Position numbers and translations under genes: made by a program
The notes under the pieces: generated by a model
Told to the model about the DNA's origin: nothing
The model's input: only the letters and a program-made list of their open reading frames with translations
The model's database searches: none
Shown: piece after piece, positions 35,089-43,614 of the stretch
Numbering within the stretch: the stretch's first letter is position 1
Layout of the letters: each line of letters starts with the position of its first letter
DNA from: Saonia sp964398035
Lineage (GTDB): Bacteria; Bacteroidota; Bacteroidia; Flavobacteriales; Flavobacteriaceae
Direction: 5' to 3'
DNA: 64,000 nt
NCBI GenBank assembly: GCA_964398035.1
Contig: CAYNLI010000001.1
Location: forward strand, 17,507 to 81,506

Positions 35089-36309
35089 CTATCTCACTTT
35101 TAATGTCACAAATGTTAGAATAGCTAACAGTATTCCTGTAATCCAAAACCGTACTACTATCTTACTCTCGTGATATCCTTTTTTCTGATAATGATGATGC
35201 AAGGGTGCCATTAAAAAAATTCGCTTCCCTTCACCCAACTTATTTTTGGTATACTTAAAATACCCCACCTGCAACATCACCGAGATAGACTCTGCAAAGA
35301 AAATTCCACAGAGTAAGGGAATAAGCAACTCTTTTCTTATAATTATGGCGATTACCGCTATGATTCCACCAATAGCTAAACTACCGGTATCTCCCATGAA
35401 TACTTGAGCAGGAAAAGCATTGTACCATAAAAACCCAATCAATGCTCCCGCAAATGCAGCAATGAACACCACCAACTCACCTGCCATAGGGATATAGAAA
35501 ATATCCAAATAATTAGAAAAAATAACATTCCCCGATACCCATGCAAAAATGCCCAGCGTAAGCACTATAATTGCTGATGTCCCTGCCGCCAAGCCGTCTA
35601 TTCCATCAGTTAGGTTGGCACCGTTGGAAACAGCTGTAACAATAAGAATCACAATAGGAATAAAAATCAACCATGCATATTTTTCCCAACCATCACCGGC
35701 CCAAGAAATCAGGTCGGCATAATCAAACTCATTATCCTTAAAAAAAGGAACCGTTGTTTTTGTGGACTTTACTTCTTTCCCAAGAACTTCAACAACTGTA
35801 AACTGCTCCGTTATTTTAGTACCGTCCTTTTCTTTCATGGTAACTTGTGGATGCAGGTAAAGCGTAGCACCCACCATTAAACCCAGCACAGCCTGCCCCA
35901 TTATCTTAAACCTTCCTTTAAGACCTTGCTTATTCTTTTTAAATACTTTTATGTAATCATCTATAAAACCAATAATTCCCATCCAAATAGTAGTGACTAT
36001 TAATAAGATGATATAGATATTATCCAATCTTGAAAATAAGAGCACAGGAATCAATGTGGCCATTATAATGATCAGACCACCCATAGTAGGTGTACCTGAT
36101 TTTTGTTTTTGGCCATCCAAGCCCAAGTCTCTAACAGTTTCTCCTATTTGTTTACGTCTTAAAAAAACAATGATTTTTTTTCCAAATACTGTAGCAATTA
36201 TCAAAGACAATAAAACAGACATGGCGGCACGAAATGTTAAGAACTGAAAAAGACCCGCTCCAGGCAATTGGTATTGTTTTTCTAAATAATCAAACAAGTA
36301 GTATAACAT
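35089..36309 (-). CDS. mraY: Phospho-N-acetylmuramoyl-pentapeptide transferase with an internal insertion
   Basis: MraY forms lipid I by transferring phospho-MurNAc-pentapeptide to undecaprenyl phosphate. It is a ten-helix membrane enzyme. Motifs are GTPTMGGLIII, GFIDDYIKVFKKN, the active-site NLTDGIDGLAAGT, FMGDTGSLAIGG and APLHHHYQKKGY. At 406 residues it exceeds the usual ~360. The excess is mainly a charged insertion at about residues 154-186, between the membrane segment ending ATLYL and the VPFFKD block. Confidence 0.97.
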   Translation of the reverse strand: MLYYLFDYLEKQYQLPGAGLFQFLTFRAAMSVLLSLIIATVFGKKIIVFLRRKQIGETVRDLGLDGQKQKSGTPTMGGLIIIMATLIPVLLFSRLDNIYIILLIVTTIWMGIIGFIDDYIKVFKKNKQGLKGRFKIMGQAVLGLMVGATLYLHPQVTMKEKDGTKITEQFTVVEVLGKEVKSTKTTVPFFKDNEFDYADLISWAGDGWEKYAWLIFIPIVILIVTAVSNGANLTDGIDGLAAGTSAIIVLTLGIFAWVSGNVIFSNYLDIFYIPMAGELVVFIAAFAGALIGFLWYNAFPAQVFMGDTGSLAIGGIIAVIAIIIRKELLIPLLCGIFFAESISVMLQVGYFKYTKNKLGEGKRIFLMAPLHHHYQKKGYHESKIVVRFWITGILLAILTFVTLKVR

Positions 36310-36326
36310 AGTTTTACCTTATTAGG

Positions 36327-37790
36327 TTACTTATTTAAGCTGTTTAATAATTCTTTTACTGTTTTAAAATCATCAAAATCGGTACGCTCCCCATTTGTTT
36401 CTTGGTAGGTTTCATGACCTTTTCCTGCAACAAGGATAATGTCATTCCCTACAGCCAACTGACATGCAGTTTTTATAGCTTGCTTACGATTCTCTATAGA
36501 CAATATTCTTCTAACATTTTGAGGCTCCACACCTGCCTCCATTTCTTCAATGATTGTTGTTGGGGATTCGCTCCGAGGGTTATCAGATGTAAAAATGGCA
36601 GTATTACTCATTTCTGATGCGATATGACCCATTACCGGACGCTTAGACTTATCTCTGTCACCACCACACCCCACTACGGTGATAACATTTTCATTTCCAG
36701 TCCTCAATGTATTGATAGTATCAAGTACATTTTTTAGCGCGTCCGGCGTATGGGCATAATCAACTATTGCAGTAATTTTTTCTTTTGATATATAATATTG
36801 AAATCTCCCGTCTACATTTTCCAATTCACTCAACAGGCGTAGTATTTCCATTTTTTCCAATCCCAACAAATCAGCTGTAGCATAAATCGCCAACATATTA
36901 TAGGCATTAAAATCCCCTATAAGTCTAGACCATAATTCATCCTCATTGATTTTTAATAATTGTCCACTAAATTGATTTTCCAGAATCTGTGCTCTATAAT
37001 CTGCATAAGATTTTAGAGCATATGTATATTTCTTCGCTTTGGTGTTCTGCAACATGACCAAACCATTTTTATCATCAATATTGGTTAGGGCAAATGCTTT
37101 TTTGGGAAGATTATCAAACAATAATTTTTTAGTATCCCTATATTCTGCAAAGGTTTTGTGATAATCCAAATGGTCATGGGACAGGTTGGTGAAAATTGCC
37201 CCTTCAAAAACCAATCCTTCAGTTCTGTTCTGATGAATACCATGAGAACTAACTTCCATAAAACAGAATTCCACACCTTCATCGTTCATTAAGCTCAAAT
37301 GCTTGTTTATTGTCAATGCATCTGGCGTAGTATAGGAAGTTGTATACTCTATATTATCTACCATAATTTTTATGGTGGATATCAACCCTACTTTAAAACC
37401 TGCTTTTTTGAAAAGTTGATACAAAAGACTACTGACCGTAGTTTTACCATTCGTACCCGTTACTGCAACCAATTTTAAATTCTTGGAAGGATTATCATAA
37501 TAATTAGATGCCATTATAGCCAATGCACGAGTGCCATTATCTACCTCTACATAAGTAACGCCATTGACCATATTCTTGGGAAGCCTTTCACAAATAATTG
37601 CCTTTGCCCCAGAATCAACAGTTTTTTCAATATAGGTATGTCCGTCTGTGATAGTTCCTTTTATAGCTACAAAGACATCATCCACTTCTACTTTTCTAGA
37701 ATCAAAGCAAATGGCATTTACCATGGTATTTGTAGTTCCGCTTACGGCGGAAAGACTGACTCCATATAATATGTCTTTAAGCAACATCAT
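36327..37790 (-). CDS. murE: UDP-MurNAc-L-alanyl-D-glutamate--meso-diaminopimelate ligase
   Basis: MurE adds the third residue of the stem peptide. The 487-residue protein has the ATP loop VAVTGTNGKTTVSSLLYQ and HDHLDYH. The substrate motif is SDNPRSESP; DNPR is the signature of enzymes that use meso-diaminopimelate and not lysine, so the peptidoglycan is DAP-type. The start overlaps the ftsI stop by four bases (ATGA arrangement). Confidence 0.97.
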   Translation of the reverse strand: MMLLKDILYGVSLSAVSGTTNTMVNAICFDSRKVEVDDVFVAIKGTITDGHTYIEKTVDSGAKAIICERLPKNMVNGVTYVEVDNGTRALAIMASNYYDNPSKNLKLVAVTGTNGKTTVSSLLYQLFKKAGFKVGLISTIKIMVDNIEYTTSYTTPDALTINKHLSLMNDEGVEFCFMEVSSHGIHQNRTEGLVFEGAIFTNLSHDHLDYHKTFAEYRDTKKLLFDNLPKKAFALTNIDDKNGLVMLQNTKAKKYTYALKSYADYRAQILENQFSGQLLKINEDELWSRLIGDFNAYNMLAIYATADLLGLEKMEILRLLSELENVDGRFQYYISKEKITAIVDYAHTPDALKNVLDTINTLRTGNENVITVVGCGGDRDKSKRPVMGHIASEMSNTAIFTSDNPRSESPTTIIEEMEAGVEPQNVRRILSIENRKQAIKTACQLAVGNDIILVAGKGHETYQETNGERTDFDDFKTVKELLNSLNK

Positions 37791-39793
37791 GACAGTATCA
37801 ATATGATTTTTTGAACTTTATTTAAATTTGTTCCCTGTGAAACAGACTGTTTTTTTACCTTTCCATTTCCACTTACCTCTACTTGCAATCCTAAGTTTTC
37901 AAGAATGGGTACAGCATCCATGCCACTCATCCCCATTACATTGGGCATTCTACTATACTTTTTTTGAGCTTCAGCATAGTAGTCCTGATATTTTAAATCC
38001 AAAATATTATTTTCAGGTTTCAAGGTTTCCACTTCATCTGTTTTGGGAGAAGTGGTATAAATTTTCTGTGCTATGGATTTAAATACTGGACCTGATACAT
38101 CCGCACCATAATACCCTACACTTTTATCAGGTTCATGAATCACTACAATGCATGAATATTTTGGGTCATCTGCTGGAAAATAGCCTGCAAAAGTTGAAAT
38201 GTATTTTAATACATCTGGGTCTTTAGAAACATAATTTTTTTGAGTAGTTCCAGTTTTTCCCGCCATGGAAAAATTTTCATTATACAATCCATGACCTGTA
38301 CCGTGTTTCTTTTCCACCACATTTTTCAACAACTGCTTTACTTTGTCAGCTGTTTCTTTTGAGCAAATTGATGGGTTTATGACTTCCTTATCAAATTGAA
38401 GTATGGTTTTGTTCCATTCCTTTACCTCTTTAATTAATCTTGGTCGTAACATTTCGCCATCATTAGCTATAGCATTGTAAAAAGCAAGTGTCTGTAAAGG
38501 CGTTAACGATACTTCATACCCATGGGACATCCAAGCCAAAGAAACACCGGACCATCCTTTATCACCAGGGTAGCGAATTACAGGCTTCCCTTCTCCTTTA
38601 ATGGGCAATTCCAATTCTTTATGAAGCCCCATACTCATTAAACGATTCACATATTTCTCTGGATTCTCCTTATAGTTGTTATGAATCATTTTGGCAAAAG
38701 CCGTGTTGGAAGAAACCTCAAAAGCTTTTGCTATGGAAATTTTTCCATAGCCTCCGTATTTAGTATCTCTTACCGTTCTATCATAAACTTTCCATCTCCC
38801 CTTTTCAGTATCAATTACAGTATTGGTATCCACTACTTTGTCTTCCAAAGCAGCAACTAAAGACATCAATTTAAAAGTTGAGCCTGGCTCATGGGATTCT
38901 CCAATGGCATAGTTTAATTTTTCATAATATTTACCGTCTGATGTTCTTCCCAAATTTGAGATTGCCTTTATTTCTCCTGTTTTGGTTTCCATCACAATTA
39001 CACAACCATGGTCTGCCTTGTATTTTTCCAATTGCCCCAACAAAGCATGATGGGCAATATCTTGTATGTTAATATTGATAGTGGAAACAACATCATAACC
39101 ATCTTTAGGCTCAACAATATTGTCCATGCCAATAGGTTTCCATTGCCCTTTTGCTATTTTTTGCTTTAAACGTTTTCCTTCAGTACCTCTTAAGTATTGA
39201 CCAAAAGCGCCTTCTAGTCCAACTCTGGTATAGTACCCATTCTCATCCACCCTTTCATATCCTACACTGCGCTCGGCAATTTTCCCCAAAGGATGTTCAC
39301 GGACTATTTTTTGTTCTGCAATAAAACCGCCTCTATTAGGACCCTTCCTAAAAAGCGGAAATGATTTTACCCTTATATAATCAGAATAATCTAAGTTTCT
39401 AACCACCAATGCATACCTATTCTTATTGACCTTTGCTTTTCTAAGTACTTTTTCATAATGTGATGAAGGCTTGTTAAATAACTTGGAAAGCTCATCAGAC
39501 AATGCTTTGATATTTTCTTCAAAAACATCATCCTTAACGGTTTCGGCATCAAAACGGATGGTATATCTAGACACGGAAGTTGCCAATAAACTACCATCAT
39601 CAGAATACAGATTACCTCTACTGGGCTCAATAGTGAACATTTTCTCGGTACGCTGTAAGGCCAGTGCCCTGTATTTGTCTCCATGTACTATTTGTATGCT
39701 CACCATTTTAACAACAACAGCAATTGCAAAGACAAAAAGGAAACCTGCCACTACATACAATCGGGTCAATATGTTCTTTTCAGTTACGGCCAC
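37787..39793 (-). CDS. ftsI: Division-specific transpeptidase FtsI (PBP3) with a C-terminal PASTA domain
   Basis: FtsI cross-links septal peptidoglycan in the periplasm. The 668-residue protein has one N-terminal membrane helix (about residues 11-33), a PBP dimer domain, and a transpeptidase domain with Ser305-xx-Lys308 (STFK), SSN at 361-363 and KTGT at 513-516. Residues about 610-668 form a PASTA domain (PNVMGMSGMDAVPILENLG), a module associated more with Gram-positive PBPs but normal in Bacteroidota. The start is a GTG overlapping the ftsL stop by one base. Confidence 0.96.
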   Translation of the reverse strand: MAVTEKNILTRLYVVAGFLFVFAIAVVVKMVSIQIVHGDKYRALALQRTEKMFTIEPSRGNLYSDDGSLLATSVSRYTIRFDAETVKDDVFEENIKALSDELSKLFNKPSSHYEKVLRKAKVNKNRYALVVRNLDYSDYIRVKSFPLFRKGPNRGGFIAEQKIVREHPLGKIAERSVGYERVDENGYYTRVGLEGAFGQYLRGTEGKRLKQKIAKGQWKPIGMDNIVEPKDGYDVVSTININIQDIAHHALLGQLEKYKADHGCVIVMETKTGEIKAISNLGRTSDGKYYEKLNYAIGESHEPGSTFKLMSLVAALEDKVVDTNTVIDTEKGRWKVYDRTVRDTKYGGYGKISIAKAFEVSSNTAFAKMIHNNYKENPEKYVNRLMSMGLHKELELPIKGEGKPVIRYPGDKGWSGVSLAWMSHGYEVSLTPLQTLAFYNAIANDGEMLRPRLIKEVKEWNKTILQFDKEVINPSICSKETADKVKQLLKNVVEKKHGTGHGLYNENFSMAGKTGTTQKNYVSKDPDVLKYISTFAGYFPADDPKYSCIVVIHEPDKSVGYYGADVSGPVFKSIAQKIYTTSPKTDEVETLKPENNILDLKYQDYYAEAQKKYSRMPNVMGMSGMDAVPILENLGLQVEVSGNGKVKKQSVSQGTNLNKVQKIILILS

Positions 39794-40110
39794 TATTTTG
39801 ATGATTTAACTTTAATTTTTTTAGGTGGTGTTTCAGATGGGAATAAGCCTTCTCCTTCTAGTACTTGTGTTATTTTGGACTCTAATTTTAATCGCTGCAC
39901 ATCTCCGCGCATATCAACAAACTCACTTCGCAATTCTTTTACCTCTTCGTTCAATGCAGCTATATGGTGTACTTTTCGGTCAGCACTATGAGAGCTTGCA
40001 ATCATAACCGTTGCTAAAAAAGAAGCGAAAATGATGAACAACCAGTTTTTTGGTGCATCTCCGCTTACCAAAAATTTCCCTTTTAATATGTCCAGTATTC
40101 CTTTTCTCAT
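39793..40110 (-). CDS. ftsL: FtsL-like cell division protein
   Basis: This is a 105-residue bitopic protein with a membrane segment NWLFIIFASFLATVMIAS (about residues 22-39) followed by a predicted coiled coil (IAALNEEVKELRSEFVDMRG) and a basic tail. Size, topology and position between rsmH and ftsI identify the FtsL role in the FtsQLB complex; direct sequence similarity to enterobacterial FtsL is weak. It ends one base into the ftsI start. Confidence 0.82.
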   Translation of the reverse strand: MRKGILDILKGKFLVSGDAPKNWLFIIFASFLATVMIASSHSADRKVHHIAALNEEVKELRSEFVDMRGDVQRLKLESKITQVLEGEGLFPSETPPKKIKVKSSK

Positions 40111-40153
40111 ATCCTTATCTTATTTTGCTGACCCTATCTAAACCAAGGTTTAC

Positions 40154-40187
40154 ATCAACTCCCTTTCGACTGCGCTCATGATGACAT
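40154..40187. repeat. REP-like intergenic palindromic repeat copy
   Basis: The 83 bases between rsmH and ftsL contain, on the minus strand, ATGAGCGCAGTCGAAAGGGA. This resembles a dispersed GAGCGCAGTCGA-type repeat that I recall from many flavobacterial intergenic regions. Only one clear copy is seen in this window, so the repeat nature is by recall. Confidence 0.4.
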
Positions 40188-40193
40188 TTACGA

Positions 40194-41090
40194 CTATACT
40201 CTTTCTGCTATTCTAAGTTTGGCACTACGTGCCCTATTGTTTTCTTTTACTTCTTCTTTTGATGGAACAATCAACCTGCCTACTTTTTTAAAAGGAACAT
40301 CTATATTCCCATAAAAATCTTTTTCAGCCTCACCCTCAAATTGCCCTTCGCGAACAAACCTCTTTACCAATCTATCTTCTAAAGAGTGATAACTTAAAAT
40401 GCTTATTCTCCCTCCTTTATCCAACAGGCTGGATGTTTGCATTAAAAACTCTTTGATCACCTGTATTTCTTGGTTCACCTCAATACGAATGGCTTGGTAT
40501 ATTTGTGCCAAAATTTTATGTTCCTTGAAATTGGGCAAAAACGACTGCAACACTTTCTTTAATTCTTCCGTGGTTTTTATTTGTGACTCTTCCCTATATG
40601 CTACAATAGTTTTTGATAATGCATTGGCATTTCTTAAATCCCCATACTCAAAAAAAACTTTTCTTAAATCATCATAAGAATAATTATTAACCACTTCATA
40701 GGCAGATGTACTGTTCTTTTTGCTCATCCGCATATCCAAATCAGCATCAAAACGGGTAGAAAATCCACGCTCTGCTTTATCAAATTGATGGGATGAAACT
40801 CCAAAATCTGCCAAGATTCCATCTACTTTCCGAATGCCATAGAACTTTAAAAATTGGGTGATATACCTGAAATTTTCATTGACCAACGTAAACCTTTCAT
40901 CATCCAATGCATTTTTCAATGCATCTTCATCCTGATCAAATGCAAGTAATTTTCCATCTTCTCCCAATCTTTTCAATATTTCTTTGGAATGCCCGCCTCC
41001 GCCAAAGGTCACATCTACATACACTCCGTCTTTTTTTATATCAAGACCATCAACAGTCTCTTTGAGCAATACAGGGTTATGATAACTCAT
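40194..41090 (-). CDS. rsmH: 16S rRNA (cytosine1402-N4)-methyltransferase
   Basis: RsmH (MraW) methylates N4 of C1402 in 16S rRNA. The 298-residue protein starts SYHNPVLLKETVDGL and has the SAM-binding motif YVDVTFGGGGHSKEIL, ILADFGVSSHQFD, RGFSTRFDADLDMRM and the C-terminal ISYHSLEDR-type block (SILSYHSLEDRLVKRF). It overlaps the mraZ 3' end by 14 bases, as is usual for the dcw cluster. Confidence 0.97.
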   Translation of the reverse strand: MSYHNPVLLKETVDGLDIKKDGVYVDVTFGGGGHSKEILKRLGEDGKLLAFDQDEDALKNALDDERFTLVNENFRYITQFLKFYGIRKVDGILADFGVSSHQFDKAERGFSTRFDADLDMRMSKKNSTSAYEVVNNYSYDDLRKVFFEYGDLRNANALSKTIVAYREESQIKTTEELKKVLQSFLPNFKEHKILAQIYQAIRIEVNQEIQVIKEFLMQTSSLLDKGGRISILSYHSLEDRLVKRFVREGQFEGEAEKDFYGNIDVPFKKVGRLIVPSKEEVKENNRARSAKLRIAERV

Positions 41091-41550
41091 TCTCGTTGGG
41101 TTTCTTTCCTCCCATTGCTTCTTCTACCATTTTTGCAACTTCTTCGTCTGACACATCAATTGCCTTTTCATAGCTATCCTTATCCCAAACTTCAATAAAA
41201 CCAGCAGAGCAGGTCAAAACTACTTCTTTGCTTATCCCTGCATACTCCACTAAGTTTTTCGGGATCTGTAACCTTCCAGTTCCATCTATTTCTACGGGCG
41301 TTAACCCTGCTGTATAAATCCTAAAAAAGGTGTTGTTCGTCTTTTCAAAACTGTTCTGCGCCCTAAGTTGCTTACTTATATCGTTCCAATACTCCATAGG
41401 ATGTAATTCCAAACAATGTTGAAACATAGATCGTTTAAGCACAAACCCATTATTAAGCACTGGTGCCAACTGCTTTTTTAGCAAAGTTGGAAGCATTACC
41501 CTACCTTTGGCATCGGCTTTACAATTGAATTGTCCTAAGAGATTTATCAC
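41077..41550 (-). CDS. mraZ: Transcriptional regulator MraZ
   Basis: MraZ is a ring-forming DNA-binding protein that regulates the dcw cluster. The 157-residue protein has two SpoVT/AbrB-like halves with the signature loops DAKGRVMLP (residues about 13-21) and DGTGRLQIP (about 89-97). The start is a GTG at 41550. It is the first gene of the cluster and lies downstream of the repeat array at 41601-41659, which is its likely operator. Confidence 0.95.
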   Translation of the reverse strand: MINLLGQFNCKADAKGRVMLPTLLKKQLAPVLNNGFVLKRSMFQHCLELHPMEYWNDISKQLRAQNSFEKTNNTFFRIYTAGLTPVEIDGTGRLQIPKNLVEYAGISKEVVLTCSAGFIEVWDKDSYEKAIDVSDEEVAKMVEEAMGGKKPNENELS

Positions 41551-41580
41551 AGAAAATAATTAGCTTTAGCTTTAATAACT

Positions 41581-41588
41581 CAAATATA
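41581..41588 (-). promoter_or_regulatory. Probable -7 element of the dcw cluster promoter
   Basis: The minus strand reads TATATTTG, a match to TAnnTTTG, 31 bases upstream of the mraZ GTG and 12 bases downstream of the operator repeats. There is no TTTG at -33; the operator repeats occupy that zone instead. Confidence 0.55.
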
Positions 41589-41600
41589 TAGAATTTATTA

Positions 41601-41659
41601 CCACATTTTTCCACTTTACTCCAAAATTTACCACTTTGTTGATAAATTTTTCCACTTTG
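41601..41659 (-). promoter_or_regulatory. Probable MraZ operator: AAAGTGG repeats on a 10-bp pitch
   Basis: On the minus strand AAAGTGG occurs at 41617-41611, 41637-41631 and 41658-41652, with a variant AATGTGG at 41607-41601. Written in plus-strand decamers from 41601, the units are CCACATTTTT, CCACTTTACT, CCAAAATTTA, CCACTTTGTT, GATAAATTTT and tCCACTTTGC, so good copies fall in register at 10, 20 and 21 bp. The MraZ box I recall for Mollicutes is AAAGTG(T/G) plus three bases in 10-bp tandem, and E. coli MraZ binds TGGG repeats on the same pitch. Confidence 0.75.
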
Positions 41660-41759
41660 CTCTATAAAATATTCACCTAACATGAAAAAAACTCCCGTTT
41701 TTTAAATTTTAAATTATTTCAACAGGCAAGACAAATGCATGGTATTATATGGAAATGTA

Positions 41760-41767
41760 TATATTTG
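41760..41767 (+). promoter_or_regulatory. Probable -7 element for the alpha/beta hydrolase gene
   Basis: TATATTTG fits TAnnTTTG, 27 bases before the ATG at 41795. It lies inside the longer open frame that starts at 41735, which supports the shorter start. Confidence 0.5.
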
Positions 41768-41794
41768 CTTCAACTGACTAGAACTGATGTCTTA

Positions 41795-42559
41795 ATGGAG
41801 GAAAAAATTATTACAGATGGAAAATACCGATATATAGAAGTAGGAGAAGGAACCCCTATTATTATATTACATGGTTTGATGGGGGGATTGAGTAATTTTC
41901 ATGGAGTCACAGAATATTTCCCAAAGAAAGGCTACAAGGTTCTGATTCCAGAACTACCAATTTATAGTATGCCTTTGCTAAAAACCAATGTAAAGTACTT
42001 TGCCAAATATTTAGAGCAGTTTATTGAACATAAAGGACTTAAAGATGTAATTCTTCTAGGAAACTCACTAGGTGGGCATATAGGTCTGTTACACACTAAG
42101 TTATATCCAGAAATGGTAAAAGCATTGGTCATTACAGGAAGTTCTGGACTTTATGAAAACGCCATGGGTGGTGGGTATCCCAAACGAGGAGATTATGAGT
42201 TCATTAAAAAGAAAGCCCAAGATGTCTTTTATGACCCAGCAGTTGCAACCAAGGAAATAGTTGATGAAGTTTTTGCTACTGTAAACGATAGAATGAAACT
42301 TGTAAAAACCTTATCCATTGCAAAAAGTGCCATAAGACACAATATGTCCAAGGATTTACCACATATGCATACTCCTATTTGTATTATTTGGGGAGAAAAT
42401 GATTCTGTAACCCCACCAAATGTAGCTGTAGAATTTCATGAACTGTTACCAGACTCTGATTTATTTTGGATTGAAAAATGTGGACATGCACCTATGATGG
42501 AACATCCTGATGAATTCAATGAAGTATTTAATGCTTGGTTAACCAAACGCAATTTCTAA
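41795..42559 (+). CDS. Alpha/beta-fold hydrolase
   Basis: A 254-residue alpha/beta hydrolase of unknown substrate. The features are the oxyanion-hole motif ILHGLMGG, the nucleophile elbow GNSLGGH (Ser), the acid region WGENDSVTP and the catalytic His in CGHAPMMEHP. This is the layout of the esterase/epoxide hydrolase/C-C hydrolase group. The ATG at 41795 is chosen because it follows a promoter element and matches the family N-terminus. It is 15 bases upstream of engB on the same strand. Confidence 0.88.
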   Translation: MEEKIITDGKYRYIEVGEGTPIIILHGLMGGLSNFHGVTEYFPKKGYKVLIPELPIYSMPLLKTNVKYFAKYLEQFIEHKGLKDVILLGNSLGGHIGLLHTKLYPEMVKALVITGSSGLYENAMGGGYPKRGDYEFIKKKAQDVFYDPAVATKEIVDEVFATVNDRMKLVKTLSIAKSAIRHNMSKDLPHMHTPICIIWGENDSVTPPNVAVEFHELLPDSDLFWIEKCGHAPMMEHPDEFNEVFNAWLTKRNF

Positions 42560-42574
42560 ATAACAAACATTCTG

Positions 42575-43201
42575 ATGAAAATAAAGTCTTCTGACTTTGT
42601 AATGAGCAACTCTAGCGTGGCAAAATGCCCCAATGAACCTATACCAGAATATGCGTTTATAGGTAGGTCCAATGTAGGGAAGTCTTCATTGATCAATATG
42701 CTTACACAAAGAAAAGGTTTAGCTAAAATTTCTGGCAGGCCTGGAAAAACACAACTCATCAACCATTTTAAGATTAATGACAATTGGTTTTTAGTAGATT
42801 TACCTGGTTATGGTTATGCACGCGTTTCCAAAAAAGACAAAAAAACCTTCCAAAAATACATTACAGATTATTTTTTATTGCGCAAACAACTGGTATGTGC
42901 TTTTGTTTTAATCGATATAAGACATGAACCACAAAAAGTGGATTTAGATTTCATGGAGTGGATGGGCGAAAACCAAATACCTTTCTCCATTATATTCACT
43001 AAAGCTGACAAATTAAAACCTAAGGCAATTGAACAGCACGTGCAAAAATACATTGAGCAATTGTTAAATGGAATATGGGAAGAAGCACCCAATTACTTCA
43101 TCACTTCCTCTTCCAAAAATATAGGTAGGGACACCGTTTTAGACTATATTGATACTATTAATACTGATTTCTTTAACGAAAAGAGAGCTGATTTTCTTTA
43201 A
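42575..43201 (+). CDS. engB: Ribosome biogenesis GTP-binding protein EngB (YihA/YsxC)
   Basis: EngB is a small GTPase required for assembly of the 50S subunit. The 208-residue protein has G1 GRSNVGKSSLIN, G2/switch region ISGRPGKTQLINHF, G3 DLPGYGYA, G4 TKADK and G5 near TSSSKNIG. Its TAA stop interlocks with that of the convergent CxxC gene in the shared tetranucleotide TTAA at 43198-43201. Confidence 0.96.
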   Translation: MKIKSSDFVMSNSSVAKCPNEPIPEYAFIGRSNVGKSSLINMLTQRKGLAKISGRPGKTQLINHFKINDNWFLVDLPGYGYARVSKKDKKTFQKYITDYFLLRKQLVCAFVLIDIRHEPQKVDLDFMEWMGENQIPFSIIFTKADKLKPKAIEQHVQKYIEQLLNGIWEEAPNYFITSSSKNIGRDTVLDYIDTINTDFFNEKRADFL

Positions 43202-43611
43202 TCCTTAAAAAATTTCTTTTTTCGTGCCTCTATAAGCTCAATGAATTCTTCAGAAGTTTCTACAACATCCATTATCTCTGTATGGATAAAAACCTCCATA
43301 TAATTGTTTTTCACAGCCAGTACTATAGGGTAGGTGTAGGTATCTCCTTCTTTAGAATCGTATTTTTTTACAAATTCATTTTTATGTAAAAACTCCATTT
43401 CAATGGCATTTGGATCATGAACTTTTGAAAGTTTCTTGTTCTTCTTGCGATATTTACGCCAAACACTATCTTCTCTAATAGAGCCATAGGTAATATCACA
43501 AAGATTACATGCATACGTATCTGGACTTATAATTTTATGGGCACTATCTAAAATTGCATTGTGTATTCCAGAATTGGCATTGTAAACGAATATAAGTTTG
43601 TTCTCAGCCAT
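43198..43611 (-). CDS. Conserved hypothetical protein with a CxxC motif
   Basis: The 137-residue soluble protein is not one I can name with confidence. It begins with IFVYNANSGIHNAILDSAHK and carries CNLCDITYG (residues about 35-43), a CxxC that could bind metal or act in redox chemistry. A second block follows, MEFLHKNEFVKKYDSKEGDTYTYP, and a Lys-rich end. No signal peptide or membrane segment is seen. It is 3 bases downstream of gldC on the same strand and so probably co-transcribed with gldB-gldC. Its stop interlocks with that of engB. Confidence 0.75.
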   Translation of the reverse strand: MAENKLIFVYNANSGIHNAILDSAHKIISPDTYACNLCDITYGSIREDSVWRKYRKKNKKLSKVHDPNAIEMEFLHKNEFVKKYDSKEGDTYTYPIVLAVKNNYMEVFIHTEIMDVVETSEEFIELIEARKKKFFKD

Positions 43612-43614
43612 AAA

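Noticed and set aside
39793..40110. Reading the rsmH-ftsI small gene as an unrelated hypothetical
   Set aside because: Topology, size and position match FtsL; no alternative was more convincing.
41601..41660. CRISPR-like or other repeat array upstream of mraZ
   Set aside because: The units are only about 7 bases on a 10-bp pitch with no spacers; an operator fits better.
41735..41794. N-terminal extension of the alpha/beta hydrolase (start at 41735)
   Set aside because: The extension runs across a TAnnTTTG promoter element and does not look like the family N-terminus; the ATG at 41795 is preferred.
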